64,000 bases of DNA from Liolophura sinensis (lineage: Eukaryota; Mollusca; Polyplacophora; Chitonida; Chitonidae): contig NC_088305.1 in assembly GCF_032854445.1 (NCBI RefSeq), positions 1,929,001-1,993,000 on the forward strand. The letters run 5' to 3'. Both the position numbers and the translations under genes were made by a program. Below, in pieces: positions 12,186 to 23,840 of this stretch. Numbering within the stretch: the first letter of the stretch is position 1; each line of letters opens with the position of its first letter. The notes beneath the pieces were generated by a model, which did no database searches, was not told the DNA's origin, and saw only the letters and a list, made by a program, of their open reading frames with translations.

Positions 12186-12303
12186 TGGGAAGGTCTTCCA
12201 GCAACCTGTGGATGATCGTGGTTTTCCTCCATCACAATTCTTGCCACCGTCGTATAAGTGAAATATTCTGGAGTACATCGTAAAACGCTGATCAAATAAA
12301 TCA
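12186..12303 (+). mobile_element. SINE family 1, 5'-truncated
   Basis: It has GTGGGAAGGTCTTCCAGCAA, CCTGTGGATGATCGTGG, CGTCGTATAAGTGAAATATT, CTGGAGTACATCGTAAAACG and an AATCAAATAAATCAG-like tail. The tRNA-related head is absent. Confidence 0.85.
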
Positions 12304-12679
12304 GACATTTTCTGTTCGGCTTTTAGGTGCTGCAGTTTTACGTGCGTTCATGTATTCAGATCGATTTCTCAGTTAAGTTCTGGAAAAAATTTATGGAAGA
12401 GGGAAACAACAGAAGTCGTAAATTTGTTCAGCTTCTTATTCTGTGCCGAATTTTAGTGTGATAAACATTGATGCTGTCCTTAATGATGGGTCAGAGGCCA
12501 GTATGCCTCAGCAAATTACAAAGGTTTTATACTCTCCTTTTCTTTTACAGATAAACTAATGGTCTGCTTTAAAAGTAGTTTTTACAAAACATGTCCAAAC
12601 ATCTGGATTTTGTAAATGAGGTGATTTGGACTAGCTGTAATTACACTCACACACACAAATATGCAGACAGAAAACAGGT

Positions 12680-12890
12680 ACCATAATTCCTCAGTTCAAA
12701 GAACAACTTTCACAGTGATTTATGCACCTTTTTGATTTGATTTTGGAGACAAAGCTACATTTTCAGGTGACCAATTTCAGGGCTTATTTGCAAAAAGTAT
12801 CTATCTATTTACACAGAATAATGCCCTCCGAAAAACTGCTTGACGAAACGGCATGCAAACATTGTGAAAAGGTTGAAGGGTTACAGTTAA
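12680..12890 (+). mobile_element. MITE family A, copy 4, near full length
   Basis: Terminal sequences are CCATAATTCCTCAGTTC on the left and AAAAGGTTGAAGGGTTACAG on the right, imperfect inverted repeats of each other. Internal blocks AACAACTTTCACAGTGATTT, TTGATTTTGGAGACAAAGCT and CCAATTTCAGGGCTTATTTG match the family. Its length of about 210 bp agrees with the other copies. Confidence 0.85.
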
Positions 12891-13305
12891 TTCCCTGTTA
12901 AATTATGGAGACATTTCCATGGAGATATGTTGAGGATTTGCTGAGAATGACACCGATACAAGCAGAATTGTTATCTGTAGACTGCAGCGTTCAGGTGGAA
13001 GAACAAAACATCAAAGGAGTTGTAGCAGAGGAGAGACTATTTTAGCTCCATATCTGAAACTATTTTTCGATATTTTATTTGATTGTAACCATATCCGTTA
13101 TTAACAGTGAGCCATGCTCATCATTCTGATTACATGCTAATGATAAGGCAAAAGTTTCTGTACTCTCATCATCTCTATTTTCACTTGTTCTTTTGTAGTT
13201 TGCTGTAAATATATATCACTTGTATATGTATTCTTACACATTGGCAAGCCATTTTCACCTTGAATACTGGATTTGGTGTGTGAAAAAAGGGTATGACACC
13301 ATTTA
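12891..13305. other. No gene seen
   Basis: Only unremarkable short frames are present, for example 65 codons on the minus strand at 13137-13334, which runs into the next array. Confidence 0.45.
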
Positions 13306-13307
13306 CA

Positions 13308-13490
13308 ACAGAAATGTGACATTATTGACACCATAAATGTGTGACATTATTCGCACTATAAATGTGTGGCTTTGACACCTCAGATGTTTGATATTATCAA
13401 CACCACAAATGTGTGACTTTATTGACACCATTAATGTGACACTGTTGACACTACAAATGTGCGACGTCATGGTATGCACAAATGTGACGA
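13308..13490. repeat. Degenerate minisatellite, unit about 24-26 bp, about 7 copies
   Basis: AAATGTGTGACATTATTGAC and variants are repeated, with CACCAYAAATG linkers. Units vary in length and several carry substitutions or deletions. A second small array begins about 70 bp downstream. Confidence 0.85.
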
Positions 13491-13557
13491 GGGGTTGAAT
13501 ATTTGTGTTATTTGGGCTCTTTTTTTCTGTTTCAAGAGTTCATCAGTTTATCAGGTG

Positions 13558-13620
13558 GGTGTGTAACATTAATGAGGGTTTGTAACATTAATGCGGCTGT
13601 GTAACATTAACGTGGTTGTA
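13558..13620. repeat. Short minisatellite, unit about 20-22 bp, 3 copies
   Basis: GTGTAACATTAATGAGGGTT and two variants are in direct tandem. This is a different sequence from the array just upstream. Confidence 0.8.
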
Positions 13621-13767
13621 TGGTTTTATGACATATCTTTAGCCTCCCACTGATCAGTAATTCAATGCTAAGATTAGACTTGATGGTAGTAAGCAATGGG
13701 CAGTGTTCGTGTATCTCTTTGTGCAGTTTAATCCTCATGAAATATCACATATTTGTTTATGTAAGCC

Positions 13768-13924
13768 TTACATGGAAAAGTTTATCAGTAACCTGCCAAA
13801 GTCGATGGTTTTACACTGAGCAATTCAGTTTCCTCCATCCATAAAAAACCAATCTCCATCATAGAAGTGAAATATTCTGGAATAGGGCATAATTAAAACA
13901 CCAATCAGATAAATAAATAAATAA
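13768..13924 (+). mobile_element. SINE family 1, 5'-truncated and diverged
   Basis: Recognised from ATCAGTAACCTGCCAAAG, the block ATCATAGAAGTGAAATATTC and an AACACCAATCAGATAAATAA tail. The head is absent. Confidence 0.8.
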
Positions 13925-14098
13925 ACATTTGTCCTGCATACATGTTACTGTTATATCGATTTTGTTTATGATCTTCGGCAGTGCGAGGTTTTGCAAGTCG
14001 GGATAGGGAAGATTGTACATCTAACTTTCTAAAATCAATAGATCAAACAAACAAAAAACAGGGGTTCAAGTTTGTTGGATAGTAAAGTTGGCTACACT

Positions 14099-14116
14099 CG
14101 GGGCGGGGGGGGGGGG
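14099..14116 (+). repeat. G-rich run
   Basis: A GGGGC block runs into an uninterrupted stretch of about 12 G. It could form a G-quadruplex on the plus strand, and it is also a likely length-polymorphic or error-prone site. Confidence 0.8.
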
Positions 14117-15460
14117 ATATTTGAAATTAGCTGGGTGTAACATACAGGGTCGGCTCACCCCTGGGTTTTGTGATAAAGTCATGATGGGTACATGAACTAA
14201 TAAGTTGACAGTTAAGGCCTGTAGCTATCAGGTATATACAAGGTGAACTGTTTGATAGGGTGTAGTTGTCACAGGCTTGTATAGTATTATGTTCCAGCAG
14301 CTAAAAATAAATATTGAATGAATAGGGGCAAAATAATAGCAGCTATTTTTTGTTGTGTCTGTAAAGTTTTACATTCAGGGTGGTGTATTATTGTTCTGTA
14401 TGACAGCCTTCAGTTCTGGTTATAAATTCATCTTATATAACAGGCTATTTGTGGGCAGGTAATCGTTCTAATTGATTGCATAGAAGAATGAATACCTTTA
14501 GACTATTGACATTACCTGTGCTTGTGTGTCTGTCCGTTTGTAAAGTGTACGACTTCAGTGTTGGAGCGTTTTCTGTCAAGCGGGGTGTGTGATGTGTCAC
14601 TTATAGTAAGGGTGTGTAATTCAGCCATTAGGCATGTTTACCTACCTCTATACATGCAGAGTTTATAGAAGGCTGTTTCAACCCGTCTACCTTATTTGCC
14701 CCTAAAAATTCTACCAGGGAAGCAATTTTTGTAGATCTGGCAAACGTGACAAAATATTACTTTTGATGCTGAAACAGATTTTTAAGTAGGATATCCTGCT
14801 TTCCAAATATAATAGCCTAATATAATAATCTTGAAGACATCTTTTTAAATACAATGGAACTATCAGAATCGGGCAAAAGAAATACATGTAACTTTATAGT
14901 GGTGAAGAGATTTTTAGGTTGTTTACGGTATGTTTATTGATGCACGCAAAGCCTTCTTTTGAATGAATACTTGGTATTATTTTGCATTAAAAGTGAAATG
15001 TACAGAGAAAATCTCTCTGCTATCCAGTAGGTATAATAGAGTATTTCAGATTTGAATATCACATCTGATGATAACGCATAATTCCTGTGTAGACGGGGTC
15101 AAAGTGAACTTACAGGAATAATCCTAGCTTGTAATACGCGTAATGTAACCATGGATATCCTCCCTTAGATTTCATAATTTTAAAAAAAAAATCAAAAATT
15201 TTTCAAAAATTGCAGGGGGGATGAAAGAGGGGAGGGGTGTTGAGTGTTAGAGGTCAAGTACATGTAAATATAAGGAAATAATGACGTGTGCATCAGGCAG
15301 CAAATGGTAATGTGCGACCATTGAAAATCTTGTGCTTTGAGACTTATTTTTCTGAGATGCATTTTGACTTAATTAAATGTGAGAAATTTGTTTGACTTTA
15401 TAAACCACATAATGATATAAAATGGTTGGTGCCAGTAAAATTATAACCTAGTTCTTCTAC
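14117..15460. other. No gene seen; possible diverged MITE near 14790-14900
   Basis: AACTATCAGAATCGGGCAAA near 14857 resembles the internal block of family D, but no terminal repeat is clear. There is an A run and a purine-rich AGGGGGGATGAAAGAGG-like stretch near 15182-15236. No coding evidence was found. Confidence 0.4.
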
Positions 15461-15461
15461 C

Positions 15462-15538
15462 CTAAGTTTGACCTTGTGACCAAAAGTTTGACCTTGTGAC
15501 CACAAGTTTGATCTTTTGACCACAGTTTTGATCTTGTG
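15462..15538. repeat. Minisatellite, 20 bp unit, about 4 copies
   Basis: AGTTTGACCTTGTGACCAMA repeats with a 20 bp step; later units carry TTGATCTT in place of TTGACCTT. Confidence 0.92.
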
Positions 15539-15599
15539 AAGAAATTCCTTCTGGAGTGGAAATTTCTAGTCTAATTTATGTTCTTATGCATGTAAACCA

Positions 15600-15748
15600 G
15601 TACCTTTTATTCCAACAAGTGAATAGAGCGTCTGCCTCGAAGTCAGGAGACCAGGATCAAACCCGGGGTGGGTCAGTAATATACATGTACCAAAGACGTT
15701 AAAATGGTACTTGCTGCTGCCTCTCTTTGTGCTCAGTATTGAGAGGGT
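15600..15748 (+). mobile_element. SINE family 2 (tRNA-derived), truncated by a MITE
   Basis: The head shows GAATAGAGCGTCTGCCTCGA and a B-box-like GGATCAAACCCGGGGTGGGT, the layout of a tRNA internal promoter. The body ACCAAAGACGTTAAAATGG, TACTTGCTGCTGCCTC and GCTCAGTATTGAGAGGG matches the fuller copy at 58686. It stops where a minus-strand family A MITE begins, and I see no continuation after that MITE. Confidence 0.85.
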
Positions 15749-15958
15749 ACACTGTAATTCCTCAAACTTTTCACATGTTTGTAAAATCAAGCATACTCTG
15801 AAAGCACTATTCCATGTAGATTGGGAAAAATTATACCTTTTCTGAAACCCTGAAATAAGCCAATCCAACCAGTGTTGTTTTACCACCAAAATCAAAGTTA
15901 GAATGTGCTTAAATTGATCTGAAAGTTGTTCTTTCATGTGCGAAAATGTTGTGGAATT
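15749..15958 (-). mobile_element. MITE family A, copy 5
   Basis: It begins ACACTGTAATTCCTCAAACT, the family terminal repeat in reverse. It continues with TTTTCTGAAACCCTGAAATA, CCAATCCAACCAGTGTTGTT and GAAAGTTGTTCTTTCATGTG. The opposite terminal repeat, near 15935-15958, is more diverged. Confidence 0.85.
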
Positions 15959-16310
15959 GGAATAATTGTCATTTTGAAATGTGCAAAAGTATTCCAGTGC
16001 CTTCTGTAAGGTTATTTCTTTTTTGGGTTGTATTGTAGGTTATACATGTAGTGTACAGTGTGAAGTATTCAATAAGATATGAGACAGCGCCCTTGGGGGA
16101 AGTAGGAGGGGTGAGGACAGTAACGGGGTACATGTAAAAGCTCAGGTGAAAAATATATGGTTGGGTTTTATAATAGATGTGTGATCTGTCGAGACCTGCT
16201 TACTGCAAGGTTTGTACGCAATGTTTTCTTCAGCTGTGTTGAAACTGCTTAAGCCTCCAAGTTGATCTTGTGTATGAACTGTGATGTGCAGGGAATCATT
16301 ATTGGAGATC

Positions 16311-16354
<44 letters not shown>

Positions 16355-17635
16355 TCTGTTGTGCAGATATCTAGGCTGGTATGCAACTTTCATGTCCATC
16401 TTCTTTCATTCATGTTTTGTGCAGCCTATAAATGAAACGCTGCTAATAATAACCCAGTGACACTTTATACATGAAAAGGCACAATAAAATGAAGACTATG
16501 GTTACAACGAAAATGCAGAGTGTGGTCATAGCGAAAATGAAGAATGATGTGGCAAAAAAAAAAAAAAATTGAAAAAGAATTTCATTTTTGATGCTTATTT
16601 TATATTTCTTTATAATCCCCCTATTTTATATATATATATACATATATTTTGTTAGTCATAAAAAATGGCCTCATCAATGAGTATACTGGAGATGCAGGAC
16701 CAGCTAATGCTGGCTCTAATACACATCTCCCCCTCCACCTCACCCCACCCCCTCCACCTCACCCCACCCCCTCCATTCCGATTATCTTTATCCCAATAAA
16801 GTTGTTTTGACAGCTACCACCACTGACCTCTCCACAGCAGGCTACGTACTTCATTTCTGGACTTTTATGATGATTTCCTCTTTTGTGATAATAGTTTGAG
16901 AAAAAAAAGTTTCAAAGAATTGTTGGGTGGGTGTTTTGATGGGTGGTTGGTTGAAGTGATGTGTGGGCAGTGAGCGGAAACTTAAAGAAACAGCTTCTAT
17001 TGGTAAAATAAGTATTATATAAGCATAAAGTTTAGTTAAAATTTTATTACCTGTATTGTTAATGAAATCGTATTATAAAATGGATATAAAGTACATATTT
17101 CATTTTCGCCATAACTAGGTATAAAAACAAAGCAATAAATATGTTGCCAAGTTACCTGAGCTGCATCATTAGCTTCAGTTTTTATTTCTTAACTTGATGC
17201 TTTGTCAGAGAAATACATAAAGAAGAAATAAGCCCTGAGTATAAAGTGAGAAAGCGAAGGTGTTTGTCTTCACATGTAGCATATAATTCACTTCTTTGCG
17301 AGTGGCAAATAAAGTAATCAGTCATAATTGGTAAGGTATTTATACTCTGAGTACAATCAGAGGAGTGGGTTCATACTAAAACAAGCTGATCTGACATAAT
17401 CCGATTGAAGCTCTTTGATCCCTCGATCACACCCACAGGTCTAATTAACAACATATTAATTAAGATCAAAGGCACAATTAGTCATCAGAGTGACATTATT
17501 GTCTATGACTCAGAAATTACCATGGTTTGAGAAAATGATGCAGAAAATGCCGCTATTTTTACAGAAGAAAACAAGCGCAAATTTGCAGTAGCTGAGATAT
17601 GTTGCAAGCAGTGGATGTTAAACGATGGTAATAGT
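15959..17635. other. No gene seen; microsatellites and small repeats
   Basis: A TA run lies at 16314-16346 and another near 16630-16650. A CCACCTCACCCCACCCCCT doublet lies near 16733-16775. GAAAATG-containing 23-25 bp units repeat about 2.5 times near 16490-16545. No supported coding sequence. Confidence 0.55.
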
Positions 17636-17638
17636 GTA

Positions 17639-17742
17639 AACCATCTGACCAGTAAACCGACTGACCAGTAAACCATCTGACCAGTAAACCATCTGACCAG
17701 TAAACCAACTGACCAGTAAACCATCAGACCAGTAAACCGACT
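17639..17742. repeat. Minisatellite, about 16 bp unit, about 6-7 copies
   Basis: AACCATCTGACCAGTA and CGACTGACCAGTA variants alternate in direct tandem. The alternation of CATCTGACC and CGACTGACC (or CAACTGACC) units suggests growth by duplication of a two-unit block. A minus-strand frame (VYWSVGLLVRWFTGQM-type repeats) is a by-product. Confidence 0.92.
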
Positions 17743-19320
17743 GACCTATGGACAGGCTGTCACGCTGGTTTACGCCTGTAGAGCTGTATGCTTATAGTGC
17801 TGGCAGTCACCAGCCACTTTAGAATGTATTTCTTCTTGGGGTTTTTGTGTAACACAATTGCATGTAGTAGTTTGAAGTATTTTGATCTAAACATACATGT
17901 ACAGGACTCATTTGTGTTTTAAAATGTCAAAGTGATGTGTTTGCCGCAAAAAAGTAACTTATTGGTCAGGGCTGAAGATTCAAGTCAAGTATAGTAAGTT
18001 TGGTTTTTGGTCCAGTACCTGAAACCTCTGTCTGAAACGTCTGTAACCTTTTCTTGATGAGAATGATCTTGACCTTGACACTGATTATTGTGTAGAACCT
18101 GGAACAGACCTTGTTATAACGTTACAATGTACCTTGTTTCATGGTAACATTTAAGCTAATTACCTCATTACGGTAATTAATTTGAGCACATTGATTGGCT
18201 TATCTGTACTCAAACATCAGAACATTCTGAGCGCATGCTTGACAGATCACGTAGTAGAAACTATTTGGTGATTTGAAATGTCTGTTTTGGCTGGGCTATT
18301 CAAGTACATGTACACATGCTTTCAGAAACACAGTAAACAACCTAAAATTTCGCACTTGACTGTTGCATATTTTGCTCGTCTCTATTGATCTTTGGAAAAT
18401 GGTTTGAGATTTGAAATGTGAAGTACTGCAGGAACGACGAGCAACAGTTGATTTGCTGTGCGGATTTGTTTTCAGAAATCAACTGTTGCGAATTGTTTTT
18501 CCTACTTAAATTTGGTGGTAGTAATGTAACAACAATCAATTTTTTTCCAAGACTTTTCTCACACTGGCAACATTTGGTGCATTTGAAATGAAGTCGAAGA
18601 ACGAAACTGAAAATAAATTTCACATAGATCAGAAACGAATGCACAAGAATGAAGGTACAAGGCGTCACCTGTCACCGCTCAAACCACAAACTCTCAACGG
18701 TGTATTCTTCAAAAATAATCATCCGTGCAGGCAATAGTGTGGAGTCACAGCAAACATTTAAATATGCATAATATTGTACTGGAAAATAAGTTTCCGCTCC
18801 GAAAGCAATATATGACATTTATTTGCCTCTAAAAGCGTGCTTTTTTCTACAGCATTTTAGGTCATCTACATGCACCATACAGATATAGTTTTCTGTGTGT
18901 GTTTGTAGAAGGTATTGATCATCCGCCTTGAATCAGTGAATCTGTCCACTCTCGTACTCACTGGCAGACAATTCTCTCGTCATTTTCTCTCTCTCTGTTG
19001 ACATACATGTTAAAAAAAGACGAGATGAATGTAATACAGACCTCTGATTGGTGGATTATTTCCACTTGGAACCAATCAATAATCAGTACAGGTATGGATT
19101 TGGTCTCAGGGTACCTTTCATGCAGTATTGGTATCACAGCACTTCATGATGTTGGGGACTTTATGCAGAGACACACATGTATAAGGTCACTTATACCAAG
19201 GGCAAATAATGGAAACCCTTGATTTTAATTACTCAATGTTTGCTGGAAAAAAAAAGGAATATAATGTGAAATGGTTTTGTCATTAACAGTTACAAAGACT
19301 TATTGAAGTTATCATGAGGG
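17743..19320. other. No gene seen; MITE-like fragment at about 18800-18875
   Basis: ATATGACATTTATTTGCCTC followed by AGCATTTTAGGTCATCTAC near 18809-18870 matches one end of family D in reverse. A minus-strand frame of 108 codons (18342-18668) and a plus-strand frame of 74 codons (18998-19222) have no recognisable features. Confidence 0.45.
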
Positions 19321-19323
19321 AAT

Positions 19324-19525
19324 ATACTGTATTTCACCTAAAGTTAGGCATTTTTCAAGTGACACATTTCTCAAGTGACACCTTTCTCAAGTGACACCTT
19401 TTGAGGCCATTTTTTGTGAAGTTTGAAGAAGAACTTAAACACTTGCATCAAAAGTACTATTTTAAGACTTTATTTCCATCTGAAAACGCATTTTTACAGG
19501 CCAAACTTCACGTGAAACACTGTAC
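19324..19525 (-). mobile_element. MITE family C, copy 1, carrying an internal minisatellite
   Basis: Left end ATACTGTATTTCACCTAAAG and right end AACTTCACGTGAAACACTGT are imperfect inverted repeats. Internal GCATCAAAAGTACTATTTTA is the reverse complement of the block seen in the copies near 52510 and 55348. Inside it, a 16 bp unit (TTCTCAAGTGACACCT) is repeated about three times at 19357-19401. Confidence 0.75.
19357..19401. repeat. 16 bp tandem repeat nested in a MITE, 3 copies
   Basis: CAAGTGACAC occurs three times at 16-17 bp spacing, immediately inside the left terminal repeat of the family C element. The other family C copies do not show this repetition. Confidence 0.85.
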
Positions 19526-20239
19526 GTGCAGATACTTGGCAATTCTTGCCTAAAATCAATATTTAAAACCTCAGTCTGATGCAGTTTATTCCCTGACAAA
19601 TTTGACCTGACAAGTTCAGGTTTGTGGTACAGAAACACTCCCTAGGTTTTCAAAATTATAACTCGTGGCCTAGAATGAAATGTCAAAATCACATGTCAGG
19701 TTTTTAACTGACTGGCTAATTGTGGCATGGGCCCCAAGAGGCGTGTTTCACAATGACACTGTATAAAATGATATATTTGAAGCTGGATGTTCAAACTTGG
19801 CAGACATTATAGCCCTATGGCATAGAATCAGATCTTTATCAGTGTATTGCACATATTTAAGGTTTTCATTTGAATTACAATTATTTCAGGCTAAAGCCCC
19901 CAAGTGCAAGGTTTGTGAATATACACCATTCAAGTTCCCAAACACTGAAAAAAACTCTTTCTGATTTTCTGAGATTTGAACCCTGAAAGTTTGGGTGTCT
20001 GGCTTGATCCCTGGTCTAAGTTGTGAGGCCACATGAAAGTGGCAAGCTTTTTATGGCCATACTGTAAACTGTGAATATAACTCAAGAAGAGACTTTAATA
20101 CAACTCAGGTGTGACAGGTATACATGTATACATAAATACTACAAGCAGCAACCAGGTAATATTTACCTGATGTACAGGTACGTCTGTATCTTCAACATAA
20201 GGGATTTTAAACACCCAATTAGCTGGAGACCAGCAACAA

Positions 20240-20398
20240 GGCACTAGCATCAATGAATATAAACCTAATGAACTTGCATCAGTGAATACAGACCTAATAA
20301 ACGTATATCAGTGAATACAGACCTAATGAACGTGTATCAGTGAATATAGACCTAATGAACTTGTATCAGTGAATATAGACCTAATGAACTTGTGTCTC
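20240..20398. repeat. Minisatellite, about 29-30 bp unit, 5 copies
   Basis: GAATATAGACCTAATGAACT followed by TGTATCAGT is repeated; early units read GAATACAGACCTAATAAAC. The last two complete units are nearly identical. Confidence 0.92.
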
Positions 20399-21481
20399 AC
20401 TCCAGCCAGATATTGATTAACTTATTTTTGAATTGAATTCTACCTTGTTATCAAAATTATTTGTTATTACAGTATATTTTGTGAAAAAGGTTAATTAAAT
20501 TTTTGTCCTGTTACATCTGAAATAAATGTGGAACATTTGCTGCAACATTTAACATGGAAATAAAGTGTTTGGTTTTCAAAATGTTTTGAATTGAATAAAA
20601 CTTAACTCTGCTGAACATAAAGAATGGTGATTCTGTCCAATTTGACAACTTACAATTCTTTGCTTTGCACTTTGTGTTAGTAGATAAAGAGCAATAATAG
20701 TGGTGGAATATTACGGCTTTCACACAATATTATCTTAGATATAGCTTTTGTTATTTAATTATAACCATTTAAAGGTAATTATCTGTGAATGTGGAATGAA
20801 AGTGTAGTGCCAGTAAGGTGTCAAGAGTTGTCCCCCCTGAACAGCTATGAATTACTTGAATAGTTTGAAAAGTGTGAATCCTGTTGGTCTGTCAAGTTTT
20901 TTATATCCTGTCTTTATGGTATGCCACATGTCTTTCACTTAGTACAAGATGACATGATTTTCTAAACAGATTTTCTTTTGCGAATTTGCATTTCTTTATT
21001 AAAGCATCTCTCTCGGTTTAGGCTTTGTATATATATATGCTCATCTCCTCAGAAAAAAAAAGTTTCCGTAGTGGTGCAACCAGTGGATTTGAAAGCATTC
21101 ACCAATTTATGTTCTGTAATATATGTGCATGAATCTGTACTATAAATGATTGTTATCGGATTTTAAAAGCTATTCTAAGTTAAGTTTTAACCCACACAAA
21201 GGGCACCTTAGAAAGTTGACTTAAAGGTCTCGTGTAGGTCGTTTTTGGTCCATTTCTTCCTTAAAAGGCTCTTTTTATGAATACCTGGAACTGAAGCATT
21301 TAGGTAATGAGACAGGGTCAGAACTAACCAGCAAAGTTACTTTGCTCTCTGTTGAGACAGTTGTTACTGATCATACTATAGTGGCATTTTGGTTATGTAC
21401 AGATTAAGCTCACTGCAGAAAATTTCTTATGGCTTATATACTTTCTGACTGCTTAGACTAAGGTATACCTTCTGTTAGTAG
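20399..21481. other. No gene seen
   Basis: The sequence is AT-rich, with a 70-codon minus-strand frame (20511-20723) of no recognisable family and a short TA run near 21030. No terminal inverted repeats or SINE blocks were recognised. Confidence 0.45.
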
Positions 21482-21941
21482 TTCTCTGTAAATCCTTGGT
21501 TAACTAGGCTGTAGGTAAATTAGTTCTCTATAAACCCTTGGTTAACTAGGCTGTATGTGAATTAGTTCTCCATTAACCCTTGGTTAACTAGGCTGTAGGT
21601 AAATTAGTTCAGGATAAACCCTTGGTTAACTAGGCTGTAGGTAAATTAGTTCTTCATAAACCCTTGGTTAACTAGGCTGTAGGTAAATTAGTTCTCTATA
21701 AACCCTTGGTTAACTAGGCTGTATGTGAATTAGTTCTCCATTAACCCTTGGTTAACTAGGCTGTAGGTAAATTAGTTCAGGATAAACCCTTGGTTAACTA
21801 GGCTGTAGGTAAATTAGTTCTTCATAAACCCTTGGTTAACTAGGCTGTAGGTAAATTAGTTCTCTATAAACCTTTGGTTAACTAGGCTGTAGGTGAATTA
21901 GTTCTCCATAAACCCTTGGTTAACTAGGCTGTAGATAGATT
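21482..21941. repeat. Minisatellite, 42 bp unit, 11 copies, with 4-monomer higher-order repeat
   Basis: CTTGGTTAACTAGGCTGTAG recurs every 42 bp. Monomers differ mainly at the CTCTATAAA / CTCCATTAA / CAGGATAAA / CTTCATAAA position. Monomers 2-5 (from 21526) are repeated in the same order as monomers 6-9 (from 21694), a spacing of 168 bp or four monomers. Flanking monomers are degenerate, as expected for array edges. Confidence 0.95.
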
Positions 21942-22204
21942 TGATTCCTGTCTCAGCTGGTCATGCCAAGACTTCACGTGCGTCTTTTTGGTTGTCTCAG
22001 CTCATAGTTCAGTAAGAATGTTTTTGAAAGATGAACTTTGCACATGTGCAGCCATTAACTGTCTCACTTATTGCCTTCACAGGGAATCAAACTTTTTTGC
22101 AGGCACAAAAGGTGAATTAGAAATGTACATTTACACATGTCATAACAATTATCTCAGATCTTGCCTAGACACAAAATAAAAATGTTTCACAATATATCTC
22201 ACTA

Positions 22205-22535
22205 TTAATTATATTGCCTACACCGTTGCTTATATTGCTGCAGCCATTGCTTATATTGCTGCCACGGTTGCTTATATTGCTGCAGCCGTTGCTTATATTG
22301 CTGCAGCCATTGCTTATATTGCTGCCACCATTGATTATATTGCATCAGCCATTGCTTATATTGCCGCAGCCATTGCTTATATAGCTGCAGCCATTGCTTG
22401 TATTGCTGCAGCCATTGCTTATATTGCTGCAGCAGTTGCTAATATTGCTGCAGCCATTGCTTATATTGCTGCAGCCATTGCTTATATTGCTACAGCAGTT
22501 GCTAATATTGCTGCAGCCGTTGATTATATATTGTT
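22205..22535. repeat. Minisatellite, 21 bp unit, about 15 copies
   Basis: GCTTATATTGCTGCAGCCAT repeats at 21 bp. Because 21 is a multiple of three, two frames stay open: a plus-strand Leu/Gln-rich frame and a minus-strand Ser-Asn-Gly-Cys-rich heptad-like frame. I regard both as by-products, since neither extends into unique sequence with recognisable features. Several units carry GCAGCAGTTGCTAATATT, a linked variant that appears twice at 63 bp spacing. Confidence 0.93.
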
Positions 22536-23265
22536 TATATATTTTGTATATAATAAGCATAGAGGAAACCTACCAAAGTCTTTCGTAAACATTTTTATTG
22601 AACTAAGAATTGAGACAACTAGCTCCTACAACACAACACATTCACAGTACAAATTCCATCTTCGTCTGCCTGAAAGCATTTGGATTTTGAATGGCAGACT
22701 AAGAATTGATACTGTTTCTATACATGTGCTTAAATGATGACATTACAAATTCCATCTTTGTCTTAAGTACCTATGATTTTACAGCAGCACTGCCATGTCA
22801 CATGTTACACTTGCTCATGCATTATTGGGCCTGCTCAGCAAAGTGTTGAGCTGAAGGCCAGGATGTGTAACAGAATCATTGAACACATGTAGTCCCAACC
22901 TCACAGCCCGCTTACTGCATGACCCCATGGGTTAATTATCAGAGTGCAGTAGGCCAGGCAAAAAGACAACCAGCAGGCATCAGGTCATAGAATGAAGTAG
23001 AGGAGGAAATGGGGATGCTGAGGGGAAGGGGTGGAGTGTTAGGCTTTGTGACCCCACAGGAGTAGGCATAAGGCTGCTGATCACATGGGATGTATTGCCA
23101 GAGCGCACGCGGAAAGACATACCTGTACACTGCGTTATATAGCACTTGTTTCTTGGCTGTTTGCGATGATAGAGCCCTAGTTGATTGACCATTGGTCTCG
23201 TACAGAAGACTAGTTTTATGTGTAAATTATAGACAACAGTGTTATATAATGGACTTTGTTTGTCA
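22536..23265. other. No gene seen
   Basis: Unique sequence between two arrays. Frames of 68-70 codons occur on both strands (22531-22737; 22939-23192) with no recognisable motif. Confidence 0.45.
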
Positions 23266-23268
23266 GCT

Positions 23269-23840
23269 GAAGTTGTAGCGAAGGGTTAACAGAAGTTGTA
23301 GCGGACGATTAACAGAAGTTGTAACGAATGGTTAACAGAAGTTGTAGCAGACAGTGATCAGAAGTTGTAGCGGACGGTTAGGAGAAGTTGTAGCGGATGG
23401 TTAACAAGAAGTCGTAGCAGACAGTGAACAGAAGTTGTAGCGGACGGTTAACAGAAGTTGTAACGAATGGTTAACAGAAGTTGTAGTGAGGGTTAACAAG
23501 AAGTTGTAGCAGACAGTGATCAGAAGTTGTAGCGGACGGTTAGCAGAAGGTGTAGTGGATGGTTAACAAGAAGTTGTAGCAGACAGTGAACAGAAGTTGT
23601 AGCAGACGGTTAACAGAAGTTGTAGCGGATGGTTAACAGAAGTTGTAGCAGACAGTGAACAGAAGTTGTAGCAGACAGTAAACAGAAGTTGTAGCGGACA
23701 GTTAACAGAAGTTGTAGTGGACGGTTAAAAGAAGTTGTAGCAGAGAGTGAAAGAAGTCGTAGTGGACGGTTAACAGAAGTTGTAGCGGACAGTTAACAGA
23801 AGCTGTAGCAGACAGTAAACAGAAGTTGTAGCAGAGAGTG
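23269..23840. repeat. Minisatellite, 23 bp unit, about 25 copies
   Basis: AGAAGTTGTAGCGGACGGTT followed by AAC is repeated, with AGACAGTGAAC, AGACAGTGATC and GAATGGTTAAC variants. Variant units are interspersed rather than blocked, though the series AGTGATCAGAAGTTGTAGCG followed by GACGGTTAG occurs twice about 160-165 bp apart, which suggests an internal segmental duplication. Confidence 0.95.

Noticed and set aside
22345-22588. Ser-Asn-Gly-Cys repeat peptide (minus) and Leu-Gln repeat peptide (plus) in the 21 bp array.
   Set aside because: Both follow mechanically from a stop-free 21 bp unit, and two opposite strands cannot both be taken as evidence. No signal peptide or unique domain is attached.
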